Shown here: positions 1 through 7,792 of the stretch, piece by piece
Position numbering within the stretch: the stretch's first letter is position 1
Layout of the letters: the number at the start of each line of letters is the position of its first letter
Assembly: GCF_001751365.1 (NCBI RefSeq)
Contig: NZ_LJGT01000040.1
Span: 601,696-665,695, forward strand
Source: Streptomyces abyssalis
Lineage (GTDB): Bacteria; Actinomycetota; Actinomycetes; Streptomycetales; Streptomycetaceae
Reading direction: 5' to 3'
Length of the DNA stretch: 64,000 nt
Made by a program: the position numbers and the translations under genes
Notes under the pieces: model-generated
The model's input: the letters and a program-made list of their open reading frames with translations, nothing else
What the model was told of the DNA's origin: nothing
Database searches by the model: none

Positions 1-114
1 AACGACGGCATCACCTTCCTCGACCCGGACGGCCGCGAACTCGTCCTCGCACCCTGGGTGTTCGGGGAGGACCCGCCTCCGATGCGAAAGCGGTCCGCGC
101 CGCCGGCCGGCTGA
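1..114 (+). CDS. C-terminal fragment of a VOC/glyoxalase-type protein (truncated by window edge)
   Basis: The first 37 codons of the window form an open frame ending in TGA at 112-114. It reads NDGITFLDPDGRELVLAPW near its start. The D-P-D-G-x-x-L-x-L pattern is the usual last beta strand of glyoxalase/bleomycin-resistance (VOC) proteins. The start and most of the gene lie outside the window, so metal ligands and substrate cannot be judged. Family call is an inference from one short motif. Confidence 0.5.
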   Translation, partial: NDGITFLDPDGRELVLAPWVFGEDPPPMRKRSAPPAG

Positions 115-172
115 CGGCCGTCGCGGCGGAAATTCGCATGCGCCCTCCCCGTACAGGGGCGAACCTGGCACC

Positions 173-931
173 GTGGAGCAGATTCAGCGGATCGCGGACC
201 TGGCCGGAGAGGTGCTGGGCCGCGAGGTCGCCGGCAGCTACCTCCACGGCTCGTGCGTGCTCGGAGGGCTCAAGCCGGCCAGTGACCTGGACGTCCTCGT
301 CGTGTCACGGCGGCCCATGGAGGACGTGGAGCGGCGGGCGCTCCTCAGCGGCCTTCTCAGGATGTCCCCGTGCGGTGCCAGGGCCCGCCCCGTCGAACTC
401 ACCGTCGTCGTCCGGTCCGCGGTCCGTCCGTGGCGGTACCCGCCGACCGGTGACTTCCAGTACGGGGAGTGGCTCCGCGGCGACTTCGAGGCCGGACTCG
501 TCCCGCAGCCGGAGCCGATGCCGGATCTGGCACTGCTGATCACGATGGTGCTCGCCGGGGACCGTCCCCTCACCGGCCCGCCGCCCGCGCAGGTCCTGGA
601 TCCCGTCCCGCCACCGGACCTCCGCCGGGCCTGTGTGGCGGGCATTCCCGGGCTGCTCGGCGACCTGGACGGAGACACCCGCAACGTCGTACTGACCCTC
701 GCCCGCGTCTGGACCACGCTCGCGACCGGCGGCATCAAGTCCAAGGACGCCGCGGCCGACTGGGCCCTGCGCCGGCTTCCGCCCGAGCACCGGCCCGTGC
801 TGGAGCACGCCAGGGACCTGTACCTCGGCGCCGGCTACGACGAGGAGAGCTGGAGCGAGGAACTGAGGGCCGCGGTGCGTCCGTACGTGGACGCCGTGCT
901 CGCGGAGACCGGGCGGCTGACCGGCGGCTGA
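173..931 (+). CDS. Aminoglycoside nucleotidyltransferase, ANT(3'')/ANT(9)-like (AadA family)
   Basis: 252-aa protein starting with GTG. The N-terminal half carries the nucleotidyltransferase signature G-S-Y-L-H-G-S followed by S-D-L-D-V-L-V-V (about residues 21-44), where the Ser and the two Asp bind Mg-ATP in this fold. A second block, DFQYGEWLR (about 101-109), and a third, NVVLTLARVW with SKDAAADWAL downstream (about 166-200), are typical of the AadA C-terminal helical domain. Length fits the roughly 260-aa family. The expected role is transfer of AMP onto streptomycin/spectinomycin-type aminoglycosides in the cytoplasm. It stands alone with no mobile element beside it, so it looks like a resident chromosomal gene. 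The true substrate is not provable from sequence. Confidence 0.8.
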   Translation: MEQIQRIADLAGEVLGREVAGSYLHGSCVLGGLKPASDLDVLVVSRRPMEDVERRALLSGLLRMSPCGARARPVELTVVVRSAVRPWRYPPTGDFQYGEWLRGDFEAGLVPQPEPMPDLALLITMVLAGDRPLTGPPPAQVLDPVPPPDLRRACVAGIPGLLGDLDGDTRNVVLTLARVWTTLATGGIKSKDAAADWALRRLPPEHRPVLEHARDLYLGAGYDEESWSEELRAAVRPYVDAVLAETGRLTGG

Positions 932-934
932 GGC

Positions 935-1717
935 TCACAGCTCCGCCCCGATGCGTTCGGACGTCTGCCGCAGCAGCGGGGCGAGTTCGGCGGCCCGCGC
1001 GGAGTCGAGACGGATGCTGGGCGCCGCGACCGTCAGCGCCGCCACGCAGGTGCCGAAGCGGTCGCGGACGGGGACGCCGACGCCGTGCACGCCCGTGACG
1101 CTCTCGTCGAGGTTGAGGGCGTAGCCGCGTGCGCGCGTCACCGCGAGGTCGGCGACGAGGGCGTCCACGTCAGGGAGGGTGGACGCGGTCAGCGCGGGCA
1201 GACCACGGCGGTAGCGCGTCCGGGCGGCCTCGGGCGCGAGCTCGGCGAGCAGGGCCTTGCCGCCCGCCGTTCCGTACGCGGGCACGCGGTCGCCGTTGCG
1301 GGTGCCCACGCGCAGCGGGTGCGGGCCTTCGACGCCGTCGGCGAAGCGGGAGTCGGGCCCGTCGAGGACGAGGAGGTTGGTCGTCTCGCCCGCGGCGTCC
1401 CGCAGTTGGACGAGGTGACTGTGCGCGACCCGCACCAGGGTGGGTTCGTCGACGGGGCCGCGGGTCAGCCCCAGCAGTACGGGGCCGAGGCGGTACCGCC
1501 GGCCGCCGGGCTCCTGTTCGACGAATCCGTGGCCGCGCAGCGTCGTCAGCAGCCGGTGCGCGGTGGAACGGGCGACGCCCAGGTGGTCGCTGATGTCGGT
1601 CACGCGGGAGCTCTGGTTTCCGCGCAGATAGACGAGGGTGCGCAGGGCGTTGTCGACGGAGCTGGCGGCGTAGGCGTCGCCTCGTCTCCCCTCTTCCGCG
1701 TCCTGGTTTTTCGGCAT
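935..1717 (-). CDS. IclR-family transcriptional regulator
   Basis: 260 aa counting from ATG at 1717. A winged helix lies at about residues 20-75 (VTDISDHLGVARSTAHRLL is the recognition region). The IclR effector domain follows, with the G-T-A-x-G-K-A-L-L and NLDESVTGVHGVGVPV blocks typical of the family. The gene is divergent from the MFS transporter at 1847 and close to the decarboxylase at 3462, so it probably controls their use of an aromatic acid. ATG 1717 is preferred over the upstream in-frame start at 1753: a TACGTT -10-like box sits 7 nt before it, which suggests a leaderless mRNA. The effector is unknown. Confidence 0.85.
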   Translation of the reverse strand: MPKNQDAEEGRRGDAYAASSVDNALRTLVYLRGNQSSRVTDISDHLGVARSTAHRLLTTLRGHGFVEQEPGGRRYRLGPVLLGLTRGPVDEPTLVRVAHSHLVQLRDAAGETTNLLVLDGPDSRFADGVEGPHPLRVGTRNGDRVPAYGTAGGKALLAELAPEAARTRYRRGLPALTASTLPDVDALVADLAVTRARGYALNLDESVTGVHGVGVPVRDRFGTCVAALTVAAPSIRLDSARAAELAPLLRQTSERIGAEL

Positions 1718-1724
1718 AGCAGAA

Positions 1725-1730
1725 AACGTA
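1725..1730 (-). promoter_or_regulatory. Candidate -10 box (TACGTT) for a leaderless iclR-type mRNA
   Basis: On the minus strand TACGTT ends 7 nt before the ATG at 1717, so transcription would start at or next to the start codon. No Shine-Dalgarno sequence is visible upstream. CAACCT (1734-1739) and AGGTTG (1765-1770) form separated inverted half-sites in the same divergent spacer and are candidate IclR contacts. Inference only. Confidence 0.4.
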
Positions 1731-1846
1731 TCGCAACCTGTTCCGCCTGCCACTTCGCGAGTTTAGGTTGACCGGCGGTCCGCTCTCCCCCCGCCCGGAC
1801 GTCACCGCTCGGCGTCCGGGCTGCACCAACCGCTACGGAGAAACCC

Positions 1847-3334
1847 ATGAAGGCTGCACCGGGCGACCCCTCCTCAGCCGAGTCCCCAGCCGAGCCCCGT
1901 ACGGACGACGCCCCCGCGGAGGGCCGCGGCTGGCGCTCCTGGCACACCCTGTGGGTGCTGCTCCTGCTGGGCTGGACGGTCAGCGCCGCGGACAGAGCCG
2001 TCACCGGGCCCGTCGTGACATGGATGATCGACAACGGGGTGGGCTTCCTCGCCGACGCCGAGAACCCGCACGCGCTGGGCGGCCTCGTCGGCGGTCTCTT
2101 CTTCGCCGGTTACATGCTCACCCAGTTCCCCGGCGGCTATCTCGGGGACCGGTACGGGCACCGCACCCTCATCGTCGTCAGCCTGATGTGGGCCGGCGTG
2201 GCCACGATGCTGACGGGCTTCATCGGCGGACTCGTCGCATTCATCGTCGTGCGCGTCGTCACCGGTCTCGGCGAGGGTGCCTTCTACTCCAACGACCGCA
2301 GCCTGATCACCGCCACCACCCCCGAGCGCCAGCGCGGCTTCGGCATGGGCGTGGTCATCACCGGTCTCGCCCTCGGCATCACCATCGCGATCGTCTTCAC
2401 ACCCGGACTCGTGGAACTCGGCAAGGCCTTCCTCGCGCACATCGAGGCCTGGCGGATGGTCTTCTGGGTGCTCGGGGCGGCGACCATCGTGGTGGGTGCC
2501 GGCGTCGCCTTCTGGTTCCGGGCCCATCTGACCATCTCCGGGCTGAGCCGGGCGACGCTGCATCTGAGTGCCTACTCGGCCGTCTCGCTCGCTCTGATCA
2601 TGGGCGTGTACTGGCTGGGCACCAGCGCCGGCCTGTCCGAACTGTGGATCGCACTGCTCGAAGTCGCCCTCGCCATCGGTCTGGTGCTCTTCGTGCTGGC
2701 GCGCAAGGGCAGGGAAGTCGGCCCCGTCATCAAGAACCGCGATCTGTTCCTGGTCCACCTCGTCTACATCGCGATCCTGTGGAACCTCTGGTTCTTCAGC
2801 TTCTGGTCGGTCTCCATCGTGGCCGGTGCGGCGGACTCGTCGTTCATGAGCGCCGCCCTCACCGCCGCCTTCAACGCGGGCGCGGGCATCCTGGGCTTCC
2901 CGGCCGGCGGCTGGATCTCGGACCACGGGCTGAAGCGCGGCTGGGGCCGCAAGCAGATGATGCTGACCTTCACGGGAGCGCAGGCCGTACTCACCATCGC
3001 GTTCGCCTGGTATCTCAGCGCCGCCGCCAAACCGTCCCTGTGGGTCATGGGCCTGCTGTTGTTCTTCGCGAGTCTCTTCTTCAACGCCCTGCAGCCCGTG
3101 GGGCACGCCCTGACCGCAGAGATCGCCCCCGAACGCCTGCGCGGCTCGGCGTTCGGGATGCAGAACCTCATCGGCGAGACGGGCGCGGTGCTCTCTCCCG
3201 CGATCAGCGGTGTGCTGCGGGACAGCACGGGAGGCTGGGAGGCGGCCGTGTGGCTGGACACGGCGCTGGTCGTCGCCGGCTTCTTCGTCCTGATGCAGGT
3301 ACGCCACCGCTCACCCGCGGCCGCCACCGCCTAG
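1847..3334 (+). CDS. MFS transporter, probable organic/aromatic acid uptake
   Basis: 495-aa integral membrane protein. After a hydrophilic N-terminus of about 30 residues there are around 12 hydrophobic segments. The MFS loop 2-3 signature GGYLGDRYGHR is present at about residue 100, and a degenerate repeat (PAGGWISDHGLKRGWGRK) follows in the second half. The architecture resembles the anion:cation symporter-like branch. It lies between a divergent IclR gene and a thiamine-diphosphate decarboxylase gene on the same strand 127 nt downstream, which suggests import of a carboxylic acid such as benzoylformate or a relative. Direction and substrate are inferred from context only. Confidence 0.8.
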   Translation: MKAAPGDPSSAESPAEPRTDDAPAEGRGWRSWHTLWVLLLLGWTVSAADRAVTGPVVTWMIDNGVGFLADAENPHALGGLVGGLFFAGYMLTQFPGGYLGDRYGHRTLIVVSLMWAGVATMLTGFIGGLVAFIVVRVVTGLGEGAFYSNDRSLITATTPERQRGFGMGVVITGLALGITIAIVFTPGLVELGKAFLAHIEAWRMVFWVLGAATIVVGAGVAFWFRAHLTISGLSRATLHLSAYSAVSLALIMGVYWLGTSAGLSELWIALLEVALAIGLVLFVLARKGREVGPVIKNRDLFLVHLVYIAILWNLWFFSFWSVSIVAGAADSSFMSAALTAAFNAGAGILGFPAGGWISDHGLKRGWGRKQMMLTFTGAQAVLTIAFAWYLSAAAKPSLWVMGLLLFFASLFFNALQPVGHALTAEIAPERLRGSAFGMQNLIGETGAVLSPAISGVLRDSTGGWEAAVWLDTALVVAGFFVLMQVRHRSPAAATA

Positions 3335-3360
3335 CCGGCCGTCCTGTCCCCATGCGTCCC

Positions 3361-3400
3361 GTCCAGTGCCCTGCAGTGCCGTCCAGTGCCGTCCAGTGCC
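3361..3400 (+). repeat. 10-bp tandem repeat, four units, upstream of the decarboxylase gene
   Basis: Four consecutive 10-bp units: GTCCAGTGCC, CTGCAGTGCC, GTCCAGTGCC, GTCCAGTGCC. They lie in the 127-bp spacer between the MFS gene and the decarboxylase gene, ending 61 nt before its start codon. The period is close to one helical turn, so the units would present the same face to a DNA-binding protein. Confidence 0.85.
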
Positions 3401-3461
3401 GTCCGAGGTTCGCCCGCCTTCGCCCGGTCGGACCGACACCCGTAACAGGAGCTCCACTTCC

Positions 3462-5108
3462 ATGCCCACCGTCCGCGAGGCGGCGCTCGATGTGATGCGC
3501 CGGCACGACCTGACCACCGTGTTCGCCAATCCGGGCTCGACGGAAGTGCCCTTCCTCGCCGGCCTCCCCGACGACATCCGCTTCGTGCTCGCACTCCACG
3601 AGGGCTCCGTCGTCGGGGCCGCAACCGGCTACGCCCTCGCGCGCGGAGCGCCCGCGCTCGCGCTGCTCCACACCACCGCGGGCCTCGGGAACGCGGTCGG
3701 GGCGCTGTCCACGGCAAGGGTCAACCGGGCGCCGCTCGTCGTGATCGTGGGGCAGCAGGACAGGCGGCACCTCGTCCAGGAGCCGTTTCTCGCCGGGCGG
3801 CTGGAACAGCTCGCCGGCGACTATCCCGTACGTACGGAGACGCCGCCCCGCGCACAGGACGTGCCCGGAGCGATCGCGCGTGCCGCGCACGCCGCCCGTA
3901 CGATGCGCGGCCCCGCCCTCGTCGTCGTGCCGATGGACGACTGGGCGCGGCCCGCCGAGGAGCTGCCGCTGCCCGCTCCCGGGCGGCTGTGCCTCCCGGC
4001 CGCCGCGGACGCCGGCGACGTGCGTGAGGTGGCCGCACTGCTGGACGCGGCTGCCGCGCCCGCGCTGGTCGTCGGCGCCGCAGCGGACCACCCCGTCACC
4101 TGGGAGGCGCTGACGCTCCTCGCGGAGCGCCTCGGCTGCCCCGTGTGGCAGGAGTCCTTCGGCGCACGGGCCGGATTCCCGCAGGACCACCGGCTCTTCG
4201 CCGGACATCTGCCCGCCGACCGTACGCGGCTGCGCGAGACCCTCGGGCCGTACGACCTGGTGCTGAGCGTGGGGGCTCCCGTCTTCCGCCAGTATCCGTA
4301 CGAGGAGGGGCCGTTGGTACGGCCGGGCACACGGCTCGCCGTCGTCACGGACGACCCCGCTGAGGCGCACCGTGCCCCGGTGGAGCTCGCCGTGGTGGCC
4401 GCGCTGCCGGCGTTCTGCACGGCGCTCGCGGAGACGGCGCTCGCGGAGACGGCGGACAGGACGCGGGGCAGGGCGGCCGGTGCGGACGACGGCAGTGACG
4501 CACCGGCGCCCGCCGGCCGGCGGCCCGAACCGCCGCAGCCTCCCGGGCACGGTGAGCCGCTGCGCGCCGCGCACGTGCTTGCGGAGCTCGCGCGGCGGCT
4601 GCCCGCTGAGACGGTGCTCGTGGAGGAGACCCCGTCCAGCCGCCCCGACCTGCATGCCCTCGTGCCGGCCCGGCGTCCGCTGGGGTTCCTGAGCGCGGCG
4701 ATGGGCGCGCTCGGCTTCGCGCTCCCCGCGGCGATCGGCGTACGGATGGGCGCGCCGGAGCGTCCGGTGGTGGCGGTCGTCGGCGACGGGTCGTCGCTGT
4801 ACCAGATACAGGCCCTCTGGACGGCTGTGCGCTACCGGGTCGGCGTCGTCTTCATCGTCCTCGCCAACGGCCGTTACGCGATCATGGACCGGCTCGCGGA
4901 CAGGCACGAAGACACAGCGCCATGGCCCGGCTTCGAGGAAGTCAGCGTCTCCGGAATGGCGAAGGCTCTGGGATGTTCCGCGCGCCGCGTGAGCGGACAT
5001 GCCGAACTGCTCTCGGAATTGGACACGCTGCTGCCCGAACTCCCCGACAGCACACGGCCGCTGGTTCTGGAAGTGGCGGTGGAGGCCGACGAGACCTTCC
5101 AGCCCTGA
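3462..5108 (+). CDS. mdlC: Benzoylformate decarboxylase-like thiamine-diphosphate enzyme
   Basis: 548 aa with the three-domain ThDP fold. The N-terminal Pyr domain has NPGS (Ser26), HEGS (Glu47) and LLHTTAGLGN (His70), matching the numbering of active-site residues in the Pseudomonas putida enzyme as I recall it. The C-terminal PP domain has GDG with the matching NG about 27 residues later (near 445-475), the cofactor-binding signature. The predicted reaction is benzoylformate to benzaldehyde plus CO2. The residue aligned with catalytic His281 appears to be Tyr278 (context APVFRQYPY), so the substrate may differ. ATG at 3462 is chosen because AGGAG lies 11 nt upstream at 3446-3450. Neighbouring transporter and IclR genes support catabolic use. 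Confidence 0.75.
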   Translation: MPTVREAALDVMRRHDLTTVFANPGSTEVPFLAGLPDDIRFVLALHEGSVVGAATGYALARGAPALALLHTTAGLGNAVGALSTARVNRAPLVVIVGQQDRRHLVQEPFLAGRLEQLAGDYPVRTETPPRAQDVPGAIARAAHAARTMRGPALVVVPMDDWARPAEELPLPAPGRLCLPAAADAGDVREVAALLDAAAAPALVVGAAADHPVTWEALTLLAERLGCPVWQESFGARAGFPQDHRLFAGHLPADRTRLRETLGPYDLVLSVGAPVFRQYPYEEGPLVRPGTRLAVVTDDPAEAHRAPVELAVVAALPAFCTALAETALAETADRTRGRAAGADDGSDAPAPAGRRPEPPQPPGHGEPLRAAHVLAELARRLPAETVLVEETPSSRPDLHALVPARRPLGFLSAAMGALGFALPAAIGVRMGAPERPVVAVVGDGSSLYQIQALWTAVRYRVGVVFIVLANGRYAIMDRLADRHEDTAPWPGFEEVSVSGMAKALGCSARRVSGHAELLSELDTLLPELPDSTRPLVLEVAVEADETFQP

Positions 5109-5146
5109 AAGGGCGTGTACGGCACACGCCGGAATGCGGCGGGAAT

Positions 5147-5196
5147 GCCGATGGCGGCCGTCCGCCGGATTTCTCCGGTGGGCGGCCGCCATCGGC
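5147..5196 (+). terminator. Long hairpin after the decarboxylase gene
   Basis: Perfect 14-bp arms GCCGATGGCGGCCG (5147-5160) and CGGCCGCCATCGGC (5183-5196), with an inner CCGG/CCGG pairing. It begins 38 nt after the stop codon at 5108. No strong U tract follows, which is usual in Streptomyces. Confidence 0.7.
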
Positions 5197-5268
5197 GCCG
5201 TGAAATGCGCCGGATCTTGATTCGCAGATCCGGGAATCCCCGGATCGGTCATCCGGATCGGTCGTCCT

Positions 5269-5315
5269 GATCTCCGAAAAGGATCTCCGAAACGGATCTC
5301 CCGGAAAGGATCTCC
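5269..5315. repeat. Short direct repeats (GATCTCC x4)
   Basis: GATCTCC begins at 5269, 5282, 5295 and 5309, so the spacing is 13, 13 and 14 bp, with most units followed by a GAAA-like stretch. The repeats lie between two convergent genes and have no clear function. They are best read as a decayed tandem repeat. Confidence 0.7.
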
Positions 5316-5350
5316 GGATCGCGCCGGGCATGTGCGCGGTCGGGCTGTCC

Positions 5351-5378
5351 GGTCCGGCAGGGTCAGGTCTGCCGGACC
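5351..5378 (-). terminator. Hairpin terminator after the Rpf/SLT gene
   Basis: Inverted repeat GGTCCGGCAG (5351-5360) and CTGCCGGACC (5369-5378) with an 8-nt loop. It starts 6 nt past the stop codon of the minus-strand gene ending at 5385. Confidence 0.7.
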
Positions 5379-5384
5379 GGTCCG

Positions 5385-6455
5385 TCAGTACGGTCCGTTG
5401 ACGTTGTCGATGGAGCCGTACCGGTCCGCCGCGTAGTTGCAGGCGGCCACGATGTTCGCGACGGGGTCGGTCATGCTGTTGACCGTGCCCTCGACGTGGT
5501 AGGCGTCGAAGGTCGGCTTGATGGTCTGCAGCAGACCCTTGGACGGTGTGCCCTTCGCGGCGTTGCTGTCCCAGTTGTTGACGGCGTTCGGGTTGCCGCC
5601 GGACTCCCGGATGATGTTCCGCTTGATGCCGTCGTGCGAGCCGGGGATGCCCTTGGCCTGCATGATCTCCCGGGCCTCCTGGATCCATCCGTCCAGGTTG
5701 TTGCCGTGCTTCGAGCCGGACTTGTGCACGCTGCCGGCCTGCGGCGCCTGACCGCCCTGCGGCTTCGAACCCTGCTGCTCGGCCGAGCCGCCGCCGGACA
5801 TGCTGAGCTTCTGGCCGGGGCGGATGAGGTCGGGGTCGGAGCCGACGGTCTGCCGGTTGGAGTCGTACAGCTTGCGCCAGCCGCCCTCGGTGTCGTGCTC
5901 GCGGGCGATCGCGCTGAGGGTGTCGCCGGCTTCGACGGTGTACTTCTCGGCGCTCTTCTTGGCGTCGTCGTCCTTCTTCCCGGACGAACCGGCCTTCTTC
6001 GACGACTCCCCGGCAGCGGGCTTCGCCGGCTTCGCGGAGTCGGTGGAGAGGTCCGGAGCGGGGCTGCCGGCGCTCAGGCCGGCCTTGGGGCCGCAGGACG
6101 GCCAGGCCTCGGGGCCCTGGCTGTCGAGCACCTTCTCGGCGACGCGGATCTGCTCTTCCTTGGTGGCCTGGTCGGCACGCTCGGCGTACTTCGTGCCTCC
6201 GTTGCCGGACCATGTGCTCTGGCTGAACTGGAGGCCGCCGTAGTAGCCGTTGCCGGAGTTTATGGACCAGTTGCCCGTGGACTCGCACTGGGCGACCTTG
6301 TCCCAGGTGTCGACGGAGGCGGCGTGTGCGGTGCCCGTACCGATGAACGGAAGGGCTATGCCCGCACCGCCGGCGGTAAGGGCGATGGACGTGCGCGACA
6401 CTCTGCGCGAGATACGGCGATTGGGCTGACGACGGTGTCGACCGCGTCCGGACAT
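5385..6455 (-). CDS. Secreted cell-wall hydrolase: Rpf domain, LysM and C-terminal SLT-type transglycosylase
   Basis: 356 aa. An Arg-rich N-terminus and hydrophobic core precede a likely signal cleavage after THAHA-like residues near 45. Residues 47-122 form a resuscitation-promoting-factor domain (WDKVAQCESTGNW, catalytic Glu58, and the GGLQFSQSTW block). A low-complexity Lys/Ala/Ser linker follows. LysM spans about 171-218 (YTVEAGDTLSAIA to IRPGQKL). Residues 256-356 form a soluble lytic transglycosylase-like domain with IIRESGGNP (Glu284) and GLLQTI. It should cleave peptidoglycan outside the cell during growth or spore germination. Having both Rpf and SLT catalytic domains in one chain is notable. 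Start ATG 6455 has AGGAGAGG 9 nt upstream and lies directly behind a ydaO-type riboswitch. Confidence 0.88.
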   Translation of the reverse strand: MSGRGRHRRQPNRRISRRVSRTSIALTAGGAGIALPFIGTGTAHAASVDTWDKVAQCESTGNWSINSGNGYYGGLQFSQSTWSGNGGTKYAERADQATKEEQIRVAEKVLDSQGPEAWPSCGPKAGLSAGSPAPDLSTDSAKPAKPAAGESSKKAGSSGKKDDDAKKSAEKYTVEAGDTLSAIAREHDTEGGWRKLYDSNRQTVGSDPDLIRPGQKLSMSGGGSAEQQGSKPQGGQAPQAGSVHKSGSKHGNNLDGWIQEAREIMQAKGIPGSHDGIKRNIIRESGGNPNAVNNWDSNAAKGTPSKGLLQTIKPTFDAYHVEGTVNSMTDPVANIVAACNYAADRYGSIDNVNGPY

Positions 6456-6478
6456 AGGGCAGTTCCTCTCCTGCGCCT

Positions 6479-6690
6479 GCGAGGTGAGCTGTCGGATTCG
6501 GGCTGGAGTGGCCCGGCCGCACCGAATGCGAGGGGGCATTCGGGTGCGGCTTCACCCCTAGCCGTGCGTTCCTCGGGTGCGAAACGCGCGGCGCTTACCT
6601 GGGTCCCCCGCTCCTGCCGGGCTGGGATTGCGTGTTTTCCGCGGTCCGGGCGGCAGGATTCGGCGTTCCCGGAAGCGGACCACCGCACGG
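6479..6690 (-). promoter_or_regulatory. ydaO/yuaA-type riboswitch (c-di-AMP) in the 5' leader of the Rpf/SLT gene
   Basis: Read on the minus strand, the leader contains the conserved blocks of this class in order: GAACGCCGAATCCTGCCG (complement of about 6651-6669), GGAGCGGGGGACCCAG, GGGGTGAAGCCGC, and finally CGAATCCGACAGCTCACC followed by TCGCAGGCG (complement of about 6474-6500). The Shine-Dalgarno AGGAGAGG follows at once at 6465-6472. This class binds cyclic di-AMP and is known to control rpfA in Streptomyces coelicolor by premature termination. The 5' boundary is approximate; the core motifs are seen directly. Confidence 0.9.
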
Positions 6691-6898
6691 GAGACGCGGT
6701 GGGGTTGCACGTTAAACAGAAGGAATTCATCACCACAAGAAAGGCGCATAACCCGGACCGGGCGAAGATCGCGAAAATTGGCATGTACGGGTTAATGACT
6801 GCTCTTCCATTCGCCTTGCCGTGCAAGGGAATTGGGGCGGGCCGTATGTGGGCGCCGAGTGGAATGTGACCCGCGTCACGGTATTTCTGTGGTGCGAA
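6691..6898 (-). other. Promoter-bearing spacer upstream of the riboswitch
   Basis: This 208-bp spacer between the response-regulator stop codon and the riboswitch is clearly less GC-rich than its surroundings and must hold the promoter of the riboswitch transcript. I could not identify a convincing -10/-35 pair. No reading frame in it looks coding. Confidence 0.4.
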
Positions 6899-7792
6899 TC
6901 ACGTGTTCTCGCGGATTTCCCCGCCGGCCGCGCCGCCCGCTTCCCGCCCCTGCGGAGCCACCCGGTGGTAGCGCCGCTCCGGACGGCCCGTCGTGCCGTA
7001 CCGGAGGGTGACGCGGGCGGTCCCGAGCGAGACGAAGTGCTCCAGATAACGGCGGGCGCTCACCCGGGACAGGCCGCTGTGCTCGGCGCACTCGGAGGCG
7101 GACAGCCCCGCCGGGCCGGACTCGGCTTCGAGCGTGGCGCGTACCAGGCCGGCCGTCTGCTCGGTGAGGCCCTTGGGCAGCCGCGCGGGGGTGCCGGGCC
7201 CGTACGCCGCCGCGTGCGCGTGCGGCGGGGCGGAACCCGCCTCGCCAGGGGCGCCGGTGCCGCCCGTACCGCCGGTGCCGCCCGCCCGGTCGTCCGCGGT
7301 ACCGGCCGCCGCTCCGCTGCCGGTGCCGTCCCCTGTTCCGTCCGCCGCGCCTGCCGGATCGGCGAACAGCCGGTCCACGTCGCCCTGTTCGGGCGTCTGG
7401 AGCGCGGCCAGCGCCTCGCGGCGCTCCGCGTACCGGCGCAGCCGCTCCTTCAGCAGCTCACCCTCGAAAGGCTTGATGATGTACTGCACGGCGCCGCCGC
7501 GCTGCGCGCCCCGTACCGTCTCGGCGTCCCGGGCCGCGGTGACGACCAGCACGTCCGGGCCCTCCTCGGGCGCCGCGGTGCCGCGCAGCTCACGCAGGAC
7601 CTCGAGGCCCGGCAGGTCGGGCAGGTACATGTCCAGCAGTACGAGGTCAGGGCGCAGGTCCCGGACGGCCGTCAGCGCCTCGGTGCCGCTGTGCACGGCT
7701 CCCGCCACCGTGAAGCCCGGCACCTGCCCGACGAGGGTGCTGTGCAGCCGCGCCACCATGAAGTCGTCGTCGACGACGAGCACACGGATCAC
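6899..7792 (-). CDS. CitB/DcuR-type response regulator, no partner kinase adjacent
   Basis: 297 aa from GTG 7792, which has GAGGAGG 5-6 nt upstream. The receiver domain occupies about residues 1-120: acidic triad VVDDDF, the phosphoacceptor in LVLLDMYLPDLPG, and the conserved Lys in YIIKPFEGELL. A Gly/Ala/Thr-rich linker of about 70 residues follows. The C-terminus (LSASECAEHSGLSRVSARRYLEHF) is the helix-turn-helix found in DcuR/CitB/DpiA-type regulators of organic acid metabolism. These normally pair with a membrane sensor kinase, but the neighbouring genes are an SDR and a cell-wall hydrolase, so the kinase must be elsewhere or lost. The targets are not visible. Confidence 0.85.
   Translation of the reverse strand: MIRVLVVDDDFMVARLHSTLVGQVPGFTVAGAVHSGTEALTAVRDLRPDLVLLDMYLPDLPGLEVLRELRGTAAPEEGPDVLVVTAARDAETVRGAQRGGAVQYIIKPFEGELLKERLRRYAERREALAALQTPEQGDVDRLFADPAGAADGTGDGTGSGAAAGTADDRAGGTGGTGGTGAPGEAGSAPPHAHAAAYGPGTPARLPKGLTEQTAGLVRATLEAESGPAGLSASECAEHSGLSRVSARRYLEHFVSLGTARVTLRYGTTGRPERRYHRVAPQGREAGGAAGGEIRENT

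Noticed and set aside
3204..5252. Very long open frame on the minus strand opposite the decarboxylase gene
   Set aside because: It is the antisense shadow of a high-GC gene. It is Arg/Gly/Pro-rich, has no domain blocks, and the plus-strand frame has clear ThDP motifs.
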